The position numbers and the translations under genes are program-made. A stretch of 64,000 nucleotides of DNA from Halogeometricum sp. S1BR25-6 (lineage in GTDB: Archaea; Halobacteriota; Halobacteria; Halobacteriales; Haloferacaceae), in assembly GCF_031624495.1 (NCBI RefSeq), contig NZ_JAMQOP010000001.1, positions 434,001 through 498,000 of the forward strand, given 5' to 3'. Positions within the stretch are counted from its first letter, which is position 1, and the number at the start of each line of letters is the position of its first letter. Below, in pieces: positions 26,057 through 34,241 of the stretch. The notes beneath the pieces are model-generated. The model worked only from the letters and a program-made list of their open reading frames with translations, was not told where the DNA came from and did no database searches.

Positions 26057-27081
26057 CGACGTCCATCGCCGGCCCGGTCCGCCGGCGTCTCGCCCGTACC
26101 GTGTTTCCCCTCCCGTGGGCCGCCCTCGCCGCCGCAATCGTCGCGTCGCTGCTCGGCTTCGCCCTCGACGGCCCGGCGCGGTACGCGCCGCTGCTGCTCT
26201 CGGTCGTCGTGCTCGGACTGCCGCACGGGGCGCTCGACCACCTGACGCTCCCGCGCGCCCGCGGCGCGCGCCCGACCTCCCGCTCGCTCGCCGCGGTCGG
26301 CGCGCTGTATCTCGTCCTCGGCGGCCTCTACGCCGCGGGGTGGTTCCTCGCTCCCGCGGCCGCCTTCGTCGCCTTTCTCGCGCTCACGTGGGTCCACTGG
26401 GGGCAGGGCGACGTCTACTCGCTCGTCGCCCTCTCCCGGGAGACGCACCTGCGAACGCGCGGGCAGCGTCTCCTCGCGGCCGCCGTCCGCGGCGGGATTC
26501 CGATGGTGGTCCCCCTCGTCGGCTTCCCCGAAACGTACCGGGCCGTCGCGGCGACGACGGCGGGACTGTTCGTCTCGGGGGCGTCGTTCGCGTGGCTTCT
26601 CGCCCCGTCGGTTCGCCTCGTCGCCGGGGGAGCGGTAGCGCTTCTGACCGTCGCCTCGCTGTTGCTCGGCCGCGCGCGCGCCGACGACTCCGCGTCGCGC
26701 GACGCGTGGCGACTCGACGCCGGCGAGTCGCTCCTGCTGTGGGCGTTCTTCCTCGCGGTTCCGCCGCTCGTCGCCATCGGACTCTACTTCGCGCTGTGGC
26801 ACTCGCTGCGACATCTGGCGCGACTCGCGGCCCTCGACCCGTCGCTCTCGCCCGCCCTCCGCCGCGGACGCCCGCTCTCCGTGGTCGTCGGCCTCGGTCG
26901 CGACGCCCTCCCGCTGACTCTCGGGGCGGTGATACTTCTGGCCGGCCTCGCGGCGGCCGTGCCGGCGGGCGTCGGGAGCGTCGACGCCGTCGCGTCCGTC
27001 TCCCTCGTCCTTCTCGCCGTGCTCACCCTCCCGCACGTCGTCGTCGTCTCCTGTCTGGACCGGGTGCAGGGGCTCTGGTGA
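26053..27081 (+). CDS. blh: Brp/Blh family beta-carotene 15,15'-dioxygenase
   Basis: 342 residues, mostly membrane helices. Probable iron-binding histidines are H58 (GLPHGALDH), H115 (LTWVHWGQGD), H250 and H254 (LWHSLRHLARL). Their spacing (57 between the first two, 4 between the last two) equals that of marine Blh (H21, H78, H188, H192 as I recall). The enzyme splits beta-carotene into two retinals for the opsin. The GTG start overlaps the crtY stop by 4 bases, so the two are co-translated. A GTG two codons earlier is an alternative. Confidence 0.92.
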   Translation: MTTSIAGPVRRRLARTVFPLPWAALAAAIVASLLGFALDGPARYAPLLLSVVVLGLPHGALDHLTLPRARGARPTSRSLAAVGALYLVLGGLYAAGWFLAPAAAFVAFLALTWVHWGQGDVYSLVALSRETHLRTRGQRLLAAAVRGGIPMVVPLVGFPETYRAVAATTAGLFVSGASFAWLLAPSVRLVAGGAVALLTVASLLLGRARADDSASRDAWRLDAGESLLLWAFFLAVPPLVAIGLYFALWHSLRHLARLAALDPSLSPALRRGRPLSVVVGLGRDALPLTLGAVILLAGLAAAVPAGVGSVDAVASVSLVLLAVLTLPHVVVVSCLDRVQGLW

Positions 27082-27162
27082 GGCCGATTCGCGGCGGACG
27101 CGACGCGTCGCTCGCGAGGACTGAAAAGGATTAACCCCCTCCGTCCACAACGTTCCCGCAAG

Positions 27163-27861
27163 ATGGCCGAAGACGTCAAACCGACTCGCAAGAACCTGAT
27201 GGCGATCGAGGACCGCATCGAACTCTCCGAGCGGGGCCACGACACGCTCGAACAGAAGCGAGACGGTCTCATCATGGAGTTCATGGACATCCTGGACCAG
27301 GCGCAGGACGTCCGTTCGGAACTCAACGGCAACTACGAGACGGCCCAATCGAAGATCAACATGGCCCGCGCGATGGAGGGCGACGTGGCCGTCCGCGGCG
27401 CCGCCGCGGCGCTGAAAGAGCACCCCGAGATCACGACGCAGTCGAAGAACATCATGGGCGTCGTCGTCCCGCAGATAGAATCTTCGCGTGTGAAGAAGTC
27501 GCTCGACCAGCGCGGGTACGGCCTGCTCGGTTCCTCGGCCCGCATCGACGAGGCGGCCGACGCCTACGAGGACCTCCTCGAATCCATCATCCTCGCCGCC
27601 GAGGTGGAGACGGCGATGAAGAAGATGCTCAAGGAGATAGAGACGACGAAGCGCCGCGTCAACGCCCTGGAGTTCAAACTCCTGCCCGACCTCTACGAGA
27701 ACAAGGAGTACATCGAGCAGAAACTCGAAGAGCAGGAGCGCGAGGAGATATTCCGCCTGAAGAAGATCAAGGCGAAGAAGGAAGAAGAGGAGAAGGCCGA
27801 ACGCGAGGAAGCCGAACAGAACGAGACGTCCGTCGCCGAGAGCGTCCCCGCGGACGACTGA
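27163..27861 (+). CDS. atpD: A-type ATP synthase subunit D
   Basis: 232 residues: long N- and C-terminal helices forming the rotor shaft ([40 protein letters not shown]) with a Glu/Lys-rich C-terminus. The NALEF-LLP motif is diagnostic for subunit D. It lies 81 bases after blh and 4.9 kb from atpB, yet on the same strand. It may use its own weak promoter (GGATTAACC near 27131). Confidence 0.96.
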   Translation: MAEDVKPTRKNLMAIEDRIELSERGHDTLEQKRDGLIMEFMDILDQAQDVRSELNGNYETAQSKINMARAMEGDVAVRGAAAALKEHPEITTQSKNIMGVVVPQIESSRVKKSLDQRGYGLLGSSARIDEAADAYEDLLESIILAAEVETAMKKMLKEIETTKRRVNALEFKLLPDLYENKEYIEQKLEEQEREEIFRLKKIKAKKEEEEKAEREEAEQNETSVAESVPADD

Positions 27862-28032
27862 CGGCGAACGCACGGTTCGACTGGCCCATCCGCGACGCGC
27901 GATTCGGTTCCGCCTCGCGCGGCCGTCGGTACGTCTTCGGCCGGCGTCCGACGCGACTTCCGTCTTCGGTTCTCTCACCTCCCAGCGACGGCGACCGGCG
28001 AACTTTCACGACCCGCACGCATCTCTTCCGCT

Positions 28033-28419
28033 ATGGAATCCTGTTCAGTCTGCGACGAACCGCTCGCCCGCGCCCGCGTTCCGACCGACCTCCGCGAGTA
28101 CGTCGACGGCGCGCCCGGCGTCGGCCTCTGTCCCGTCTGCCTGCGAACCGAACCGGTCGCGGACCCGCCCGACGCCGACGAGTTCGACGCGGCGGGCGAG
28201 TACTTCCCGAGAGGTGACGGCGGCGTTGCTCTCGCACTCGCACTCGGACTGCTCGACTCGCTGGCGCTCAACCGTCCGGCCGTCCAGTCGCTCGTCGAAC
28301 GGGCCGAACGGGAGGGGGCGGACGTCCTCCTGACGCTCGACCGACTCGCCGAGGACGGGTCGCTGGACCCGCACTTCGACGTCGAACGCCGGCGGTCGCA
28401 GGTCGAGGGGTTCCTCTAA
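28033..28419 (+). CDS. Small zinc-ribbon-like haloarchaeal protein (DUF6276-like)
   Basis: 128 residues. Two CXXC pairs (SCSVCDEPLA; LCPVCLRTEPV) near the N-terminus suggest a zinc ribbon. The rest is helical and acidic (LLDSLALNRPAVQSLVERAE; DVLLTLDRLAEDGSLDPHFD). It resembles haloarchaeal proteins annotated as DUF6276; no function is known to me. Its end overlaps the convergent gene by 4 bases. Confidence 0.75.
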   Translation: MESCSVCDEPLARARVPTDLREYVDGAPGVGLCPVCLRTEPVADPPDADEFDAAGEYFPRGDGGVALALALGLLDSLALNRPAVQSLVERAEREGADVLLTLDRLAEDGSLDPHFDVERRRSQVEGFL

Positions 28420-29246
28420 CTCCCGCCGCCATCCGCTCCGCTCTCACTTCTGTCCGCGCCTCCGTCGCCCCCCTCGTCCTCGAACGTCACCGGGTCCTCC
28501 CAGCGGTGCTCCGGGTCGACGGGTTCGACGGCGTGGTCGAGTTCGGCCTCGTCGTACTCGACGTCCGAGAGCGCCATGTTGAGCCGTTGCCAGCGCGCGC
28601 TCTGTGCGTCCTCGCCCTCCGGACCGACGCGCGCGCCGAAACGCTTGAAGAAGCCCTCGCCGCGGTCCCGTCGAGACCCTTCGGCGGTGTGTTTGTCGAA
28701 TATCACGTCGTACGGACCGTCCGGGTCGAGGTCCGCGACCGGGAAGTCGACGGCGGGGTCCTCGTCGGTCCCGCGGACCTCGGCGCGGGCCGCGGCGGCG
28801 TTCCGGAAGAACTCGTCGGCGTTGGACGCTTCACGGGACGACTGCGCACGCGCACACGCGAGGGCGGCGTGAATCGCGCACAGGCGCCCTTTCCACGACT
28901 GGGGGTCCCAGCGCTCGGTCGCCAGCGTCTCGTACCGCTCGACGAGGAGCGCGACGTCCTGTCCCGCCCGGAGGTCCTCGACCACGTAGAGGTGCAGGCG
29001 GTCCCAGAGGTTCCACGCGTACCCCGACCGCGCGAGTTCCCACGCCGCCCACGCGGCGACCTCCTCGTCGGAGCGGCGGACGGCCTTCTGTAGCAGGCTG
29101 GAGACGTCGTAGCGGTTGTATCCGCCGTCCGTCTCGCCGTCGCCCTTCGGTTCGCCCCAGTCGGTCGTCCCCTCGCGCGCCTCCGGCGGCGTCTCGGTGT
29201 CGAGACTCCCGTCGGACCCGAACGTGGCTTGGCGGTCCTCGTCCAT
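28416..29246 (-). CDS. Stand-alone RarA/MgsA C-terminal-like domain protein
   Basis: 276 residues. An acidic N-terminal tail is followed by VSSLLQKAVRRSDEEVAAWA, WDRLHLYVVEDLRAGQDVAL and CAIHAALACARAQSSREASN. This order resembles the C-terminal helical domain of the replication-recombination factor RarA/MgsA, including a later PYDVIFDKHTAEG segment like that family's end. No AAA+ ATPase part is present here or next door. A role in DNA replication or repair would follow if the homology holds; this is a reading by eye. Confidence 0.6.
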   Translation of the reverse strand: MDEDRQATFGSDGSLDTETPPEAREGTTDWGEPKGDGETDGGYNRYDVSSLLQKAVRRSDEEVAAWAAWELARSGYAWNLWDRLHLYVVEDLRAGQDVALLVERYETLATERWDPQSWKGRLCAIHAALACARAQSSREASNADEFFRNAAAARAEVRGTDEDPAVDFPVADLDPDGPYDVIFDKHTAEGSRRDRGEGFFKRFGARVGPEGEDAQSARWQRLNMALSDVEYDEAELDHAVEPVDPEHRWEDPVTFEDEGGDGGADRSESGADGGGS

Positions 29247-29369
29247 GCTCGCGGGTGACGGCGGCGTCGGTCAAGTGTGGTCCGGTCTGCGACCGTCCGC
29301 GCGGTTCGGGAAGCGGCCGTGCCGCCGCCGGCGGGTGATCGCGTTCGGCCGTCCGAACCGCTCTCGCTC

Positions 29370-30164
29370 TCACTCGGGGAGCGCGGTTTCGTCGATTCTG
29401 TCGTAGAGTAGTTCGCGTATCCACGCCGCGAACCCGTGGTTGTGTCCGTTGGACCACACCGCCGTCTCCTTCGTGATACCCGGTAAATCGCTCTTTTCGA
29501 CGCCGCTCGCCAGAACCGCCTTGTGGTCTACCATCATCAACTGCCCCGGCCACTTCTCGACGACTCGGTGCGTCTCCCGCAGCCCCTCCGATATCTCGAC
29601 GCGAGCGCCGGGAACCGTTTCTCGGATGTCCTCCGCCGCGCGTTCGGACGGCACTTCCACGACGACGGTCACGCCCCGGTCGCAGGCCGCCGCCAGTCGG
29701 TCGGCCACGCCGTCCTGTAGCGTCGTCTTGTCCGCGAGGAGGAAGTGCACGTGTTCCGTCGCCTCGTCGAGGAGTGTCTCCATCCGGTCGCTCACGTGGT
29801 CGCTGTCCGAAATCGCCCACATCCCCTTGTCCTCCTGCGTCTCCGCCGATTCGACGGTCTCGAAGGCGTCCGCCGCCGCTTCGATGCTGTCGTCGTAGTC
29901 CCGGCGCAACCGCTCCAGCGCGTCGTCCGTCGAGACGGCCCGGTACCGCCGCGGTTCCGATTGCTGTACGTCCACCAGCCCCCGCTGGTGAAGCCGTTCG
30001 ACCGTATCGTACACCCGAGAGCGGGGAACCTCGGACAGTCGACTGATCTCTTTGGCGGTCCCCCGACTGATCCGGGTGAGCGCGACGAAGCACTTCGCCT
30101 CGTACTCGGTCAATCCCAGTTGGATCAACGCGTCGGCGGCAGCACTTTCGTTGGGCACGGGCAC
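29370..30164 (-). CDS. TrmB-family transcriptional regulator
   Basis: 264 residues, GTG start. The N-terminal winged helix is clear: ALIQLGLTEYEAKCFVALTR, KEISRLSEVPRSRVYDTVER, LHQRGLVDVQQSEPRRYRAV. A coiled linker leads to a C-terminal domain of the phospholipase-D-like type often seen in TrmB proteins. TrmB regulators commonly sense sugars, but this C-terminus lacks an obvious sugar pocket. A TATA-like GATAAACTAAG (minus strand, about 30182-30192) suits a leaderless transcript. Confidence 0.85.
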   Translation of the reverse strand: MPVPNESAAADALIQLGLTEYEAKCFVALTRISRGTAKEISRLSEVPRSRVYDTVERLHQRGLVDVQQSEPRRYRAVSTDDALERLRRDYDDSIEAAADAFETVESAETQEDKGMWAISDSDHVSDRMETLLDEATEHVHFLLADKTTLQDGVADRLAAACDRGVTVVVEVPSERAAEDIRETVPGARVEISEGLRETHRVVEKWPGQLMMVDHKAVLASGVEKSDLPGITKETAVWSNGHNHGFAAWIRELLYDRIDETALPE

Positions 30165-30207
30165 GCTACTCCCCAGACACGTCTTAGTTTATCGGTGGGT
30201 CACGGGG

Positions 30208-30594
30208 TCACAGCAGGACGTCCGTCACGTCGTCGAGGAACGCCCGGACGCGCTCGCCCTCCGGCGTGAGCGAGACATTTCCCCGTTCCCGGGCGTACTC
30301 GACGACCTCCCAGTCCGCCAGTTTCGGAAGGTGAAGATGGTGCAGCGATATCAAAACGCGCTCTCGCTCTTCGTCGGAGACGTCCGCGAGCGGAGCGGCG
30401 TGTTCCCGCGCCGCGACTTCGTCCGCCAGGTCCGCGACCGCCATCGGCGTCTGGCACTCGCCGAGCGACTCGACGGCGTACCGACGGCGTCGGTCCGCGA
30501 GCACGTCGTAACATGCGTCCTGCGGGGGCGAGTCGAGCGCCGAACCGGACTCGGAGGGCGGCGCACTCGTCTGTTCCGGTCGACTATCGGTCAT
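30208..30594 (-). CDS. Winged-helix protein (DUF7344-type haloarchaeal regulator)
   Basis: 128 residues. CYDVLADRRRRYAVESLGEC and MAVADLADEVAAREH, then LISLHHLHLPKLADWEVVEY and GNVSLTPEGERV, form the small winged-helix domain very common in haloarchaea. It probably binds DNA; targets are unknown. A minus-strand TATA box CATAAATAG at about 30616-30624 lies 22-30 bases before the ATG. It may be transcribed with the downstream TrmB gene (43-base gap). Confidence 0.8.
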   Translation of the reverse strand: MTDSRPEQTSAPPSESGSALDSPPQDACYDVLADRRRRYAVESLGECQTPMAVADLADEVAAREHAAPLADVSDEERERVLISLHHLHLPKLADWEVVEYARERGNVSLTPEGERVRAFLDDVTDVLL

Positions 30595-30872
30595 TGCGAT
30601 AACTACGGCAGGCGTCTATTTATGTAGCTCGTGAGTTTCGAGGGAGTACTCGGTGATTTACTACCGCAGTAACAACCGAACTCGGACGGTAGAGCGTCTG
30701 TCGACCGTGACGGGTCGCGTTCGCGTCTGCGGCCGCAGGGAGTTCACGCGTACCCGAAACGCGCGCGGCGGGCGCCCGGCGTGCCGACGAAGCGACGGAA
30801 GCCCGGCGATTTCCGCCGTTCGGCCGAAGGAGGTTTTCGGGTCGCGGCCGAACTACCTCGTTGGTCGGTACC

Positions 30873-31256
30873 ATGGACGACTCAGACACCGCGACGGTCG
30901 AACTGTCGAAGAGCGAGGCCAGAGAGGTCGTCAACGCGCTCTCGTCGTATCGGACGCGACAGACGGGACGCGACGAACGGCGCGCGATGAACGTCGAGGA
31001 GTTCCTCCAGCGCGAGTTCGACTTCAAACGGGAGGAGACGGGTCTCACCGGCGACATCGGCGAGGAGTTCGCGTCGTTTCTCGACGGCAGCGGTACAGAC
31101 GAACACGAGGTGCAACTCTCCCGCATAGAGGCCGAAGAGGCGGTCGAGGCGCTCTCGGAGCACGGGAGCGAGTCGTCGACCGACGCGGAGACGGTGCGAG
31201 AGGTCAGACGTCGGTTCGAGGAGGCGTTCGACCTCGACGCACGGTCCGGGAACTGA
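30873..31256 (+). CDS. Small acidic protein with internal duplication
   Basis: 127 residues; family not recognised. The protein contains two similar helical segments: TVELSKSEAREVVNALSSY (about 7-25) and EVQLSRIEAEEAVEALSEH (about 76-94). The composition is strongly acidic, fitting a real haloarchaeal gene. The ATG at 30873 is preferred over the GTG four codons earlier. The 278 bases upstream hold a palindrome-like TTACTACCGCAGTAA near 30657 and no other gene. Confidence 0.65.
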   Translation: MDDSDTATVELSKSEAREVVNALSSYRTRQTGRDERRAMNVEEFLQREFDFKREETGLTGDIGEEFASFLDGSGTDEHEVQLSRIEAEEAVEALSEHGSESSTDAETVREVRRRFEEAFDLDARSGN

Positions 31257-31280
31257 GCGGCGCTCGGGTTCTCTACCGCT

Positions 31281-32543
31281 TTAGACGCCCGTCGAGTACC
31301 GCAGGATGCCGGCGACGCCGCCGAAGGCGTCGTACAACTGTTCGCCCTTCTCGAAGTCCGTCGAGATGAACTTGGTCTCCGTTCCGCGCTGCTCGGCGAT
31401 TCCCATCAGGTGCTCGATGACGTCGTCGCGGTCGGTCTTCTCGGCTTCCTCGCCGCACTCGGTGCACTGGTGGCCGGGGTCGCCGTGGCGTCGGTCCACT
31501 ACCTCGTACTCCTCGTGCCCGTTGGGGCACTCGTAGACGACCACGTCCGAGCGGAGGTCCTCCGACAGCAGCAGTCGGTCGACCGACCCCATGATGAGGT
31601 TCTTCCGGGTGGGACCGAAGCCGTAAGTGGCCTCCTCGCCGGTGTGGAGTTTCTCGAAGAACTCCTCCATCTGGGATTTGTCCTTCATCACCTCCTGGTC
31701 GGCCAGCACCTCCTGGGCGGCGTCGACTAGGTCGTTCAGCCCCGACTCGTCCGTGTAGGAGACGTCGAACTTACCGACGACGAGGTCCTGGAGTTCGTGG
31801 TGGAAGTAGCCGCCGTCGAGGAACTCGTCTTTCGTCGGCGACGGACCGCCGACGAGGATGCCGTCCATATTGTGACGCTCGGGGACGAACAGGTCGTCGG
31901 CCATCCCGGCGACCTCTTGGTAGAAGTTGTCGATGGCCTCCAGTCGCAGGCGGGCGAACCGCTGGGCGGACTGACCACCTTTGCGCTGCTTGCCGGGGAC
32001 GAGCGACGACGCGGACTTGACCGCCTCGACGCGCTTGCCCTTCAGCCACCCGACGTTCGCCTCGCGGCGGTCGAGGACGACGAGGCCGAACAGCCCCTTG
32101 TCGGTCAGCATGTCCTCCAACGGTTGCGTCAGGAAGTTCGAATCGCAGTGGTAACGGAACGACTGGATGGGTTCGGGCGGACTGTCGAGCACCCGGGTGA
32201 CCATCTCCGTCTGGCCGCCGCCGGAGTTCACTGCGCCGGAGAAGATGACGATGCCGTTGTCCGGCGGGAACGTGTCGTAGTAGCGCAGGCGGTCCTTGAT
32301 GGAGGTGAGCGCGTCCTGCACGTTCGTCCGCGTCTGCTTGGACTTGATGTTGGACGCCTCCGAGTGCTCCTGGGTGACGTGCGCCACCACGTCGGAAATC
32401 TGCTTGTCGTCCGGGATGTAGATGGTGACGAGTTGCGTGCCCGACCCCTCGTAGTCGTCGAGTTCCTCGATGACCTTTCGGAACTCGTACTTCCTCCTGT
32501 CGGAGTTCTCCTCGGCCCCGCTTTGCGTATCCGTGTCCGACAT
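31281..32543 (-). CDS. prf1: Peptide chain release factor aRF1
   Basis: 420 residues. The stop-codon-recognition NIKS motif is in EASNIKSKQTRTN near residue 65. The peptidyl-hydrolysis GGQ motif is in GKQRKGGQSAQRF near residue 190. A C-terminal mini-domain has a zinc-binding CPNGHEEYEV and CTECGEEAE. It recognises all three stop codons. The ATG is supported by the usual variable N-terminus. Divergent from minD4. Confidence 0.96.
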   Translation of the reverse strand: MSDTDTQSGAEENSDRRKYEFRKVIEELDDYEGSGTQLVTIYIPDDKQISDVVAHVTQEHSEASNIKSKQTRTNVQDALTSIKDRLRYYDTFPPDNGIVIFSGAVNSGGGQTEMVTRVLDSPPEPIQSFRYHCDSNFLTQPLEDMLTDKGLFGLVVLDRREANVGWLKGKRVEAVKSASSLVPGKQRKGGQSAQRFARLRLEAIDNFYQEVAGMADDLFVPERHNMDGILVGGPSPTKDEFLDGGYFHHELQDLVVGKFDVSYTDESGLNDLVDAAQEVLADQEVMKDKSQMEEFFEKLHTGEEATYGFGPTRKNLIMGSVDRLLLSEDLRSDVVVYECPNGHEEYEVVDRRHGDPGHQCTECGEEAEKTDRDDVIEHLMGIAEQRGTETKFISTDFEKGEQLYDAFGGVAGILRYSTGV

Positions 32544-32687
32544 GGTTGTTGCCTAGAACAAGACGACGGAGACGGTTAAACTACCGCAATCCGCGTGTGG
32601 TGGCGGACCGACCGGAGGCTGAGAACACCCATCAAAGGGAAGTACGCCGCGGCCGACGGGTCGAATCCGTCGGTATCCCGGAATACC

Positions 32688-32694
32688 TTTATAT
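32688..32694 (+). promoter_or_regulatory. TATA box of the MinD4-like gene
   Basis: TTTATAT within ACCTTTATATGC. It overlaps an in-frame ATG at 32693, which therefore cannot be a transcribed start. It supports initiation at the ATG 32726, 32 bases downstream. Confidence 0.75.
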
Positions 32695-32725
32695 GCTCGA
32701 CGTGGGAGAGTCCGAACGATTAGAT

Positions 32726-34015
32726 ATGGGACGGGTGTACGCAGTCGTCAGTGCGAAGGGGGGCGTGGGGAAGACCACGACGACGACCAACCTCGCGGCG
32801 GCCTTAGCCGCCTCGGGGGCGGACGTGGCCGTCGTCGACGGCGACCTCGGGATGGCGAACCTCGCCGGGTCGCTGGGCGTCGACTCCGGGGGAGCGACGC
32901 TCCACGACGTGCTCGCGGGCGAGGCCGACCTCGCGGACGCGACACGCGAGGGACCGCACGGGATGACCGTGATTCCGGGGTCGCCGGACCTTGACGCGTT
33001 CGCCCGCGCGGACCCCGAGGGCCTGCGTGGCGTACTCGACGCCCTGAGAGCGCAGTACGACTACGTGCTGCTCGACACGGGCGCCGGACTCAGCAACGAC
33101 ACCGTCGTCCCCCTCACGTACGTCGACGAGGCGCTGCTCGTCTCGACCACCGGTCGGGACGCTCTCGGCGACACCGAGAAGACGCGGCAGGTCGCAGAGC
33201 GCCTCGGCATCCACGTCGCGGGCGCGGTCATCACCCGCGCCGAACCGGATAGCCCGCAGAACGCCGCGGTCGGGGAGACGTTGAAGACGACGGTGCTCTC
33301 TTCGATTCCGCGTTCGGACGTGGTTCGGGACGCCGGCGACGCGGGCGAACCGCTCACGACGTACGCGCCCGGCAGTTCCGCCGCGGCGGCCTACCGCGCC
33401 CTGGCGGCCGACCTGACGGGGGAGTCGGTCCGAACGCGCGGCGCGGACGAGGCGGATGAGGCGGGCGAAGCGGACGACACGGACGCGACGGACAAAACAG
33501 ACGAAACGGACGGCGACGACGCGCCCGACGCGTCATCCGAGGAGGAACCGCTCGTCGCGGTGGACGTGAGCGGGGGGGCGACTCCGACCCGGGAGGACGC
33601 CGACGACGACGGCGACGCGGCCGCGGACGACGACCCCCTCATCGAGACGGCGGACCCCGACGAGATGGTCGAGGAGGGCGGGACGGACGCCATCGACACC
33701 GACGACGCGAACGGCGACTCGACGGAGGACAGAGAAGAGACGAGCGAAGCGAACGTGGCCGCGGACGACGATGTTCTCGGCGCCGACGCGGACGACGCCG
33801 ACGCGAACGTCGCCGGGGAGGCCCCCGACCCCGACGCCGACGCCGATGTCGACGCTGATGCGGGTGCCGGTACCGGCGGCGCCGAGAGCGGGGGCGACGG
33901 CGACGCGGCCGAGGCGGACGGCGAGGAGGGCGTCTACACCACCTCGCTGACCGACGAGGACGAGGACGACGAGAAGAAGGAGAAGAAGGGACTGTTCGGT
34001 CGCTTCCTCGGGTGA
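32726..34015 (+). CDS. minD4: MinD4-like ParA/MinD ATPase with long acidic C-terminal tail
   Basis: 429 residues. The deviant Walker A SAKGGVGKTTTT is at residues 9-20, with VVDGDLGMANLAGSLG and YDYVLLDTGAGLS following. The MinD domain ends near residue 235. About 190 residues of low-complexity Asp/Glu/Ala follow, ending in a basic-hydrophobic tip KKEKKGLFGRFLG that could bind membrane. In Haloferax volcanii, MinD4 with a similar tail oscillates along the cell and positions archaella and chemosensory arrays; the neighbourhood (aRF1, argS) also matches as I recall. The start at 32726 is fixed by the TATA box. Confidence 0.88.
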   Translation: MGRVYAVVSAKGGVGKTTTTTNLAAALAASGADVAVVDGDLGMANLAGSLGVDSGGATLHDVLAGEADLADATREGPHGMTVIPGSPDLDAFARADPEGLRGVLDALRAQYDYVLLDTGAGLSNDTVVPLTYVDEALLVSTTGRDALGDTEKTRQVAERLGIHVAGAVITRAEPDSPQNAAVGETLKTTVLSSIPRSDVVRDAGDAGEPLTTYAPGSSAAAAYRALAADLTGESVRTRGADEADEAGEADDTDATDKTDETDGDDAPDASSEEEPLVAVDVSGGATPTREDADDDGDAAADDDPLIETADPDEMVEEGGTDAIDTDDANGDSTEDREETSEANVAADDDVLGADADDADANVAGEAPDPDADADVDADAGAGTGGAESGGDGDAAEADGEEGVYTTSLTDEDEDDEKKEKKGLFGRFLG

Positions 34016-34091
34016 GTACCGGCGCGGACGCCGTCAGCCCCACCAACGCGAAACAAGAAGTTCTTTTACTCGTCTGTGAGGATTCGACGGT

Positions 34092-34241
34092 ATGGCAGAT
34101 ACGAGTACGAACGTCCCGTTCTGGTGGATTCTCCTGTTCGTCGTTCTGGCGCTCGGCGCGGGTGCAGCAATCGTCGTCGCCGTCGGCGGGTCGCTGATTT
34201 CGAGTCCGGGCGTGCTCCTCCCGCTCCTCGGCCTACATTGA
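34092..34241 (+). CDS. 49-residue single-pass membrane protein
   Basis: A short gene, [20 protein letters not shown] at its start, with one or two hydrophobic segments and ending PLLGLH. A TATA-like TTCTTTTACT (34061-34070) lies about 22-31 bases upstream. The last 9 bases overlap the convergent argS end. Function unknown. The hydrophobic pattern and promoter support a real small protein. Confidence 0.6.
   Translation: MADTSTNVPFWWILLFVVLALGAGAAIVVAVGGSLISSPGVLLPLLGLH

Noticed and set aside
32546-32725. Earlier starts for the MinD4-like gene, including ATG 32693
   Set aside because: The ATG at 32693 lies inside the TATA box and cannot be on the transcript; the Walker A motif directly follows the later start.
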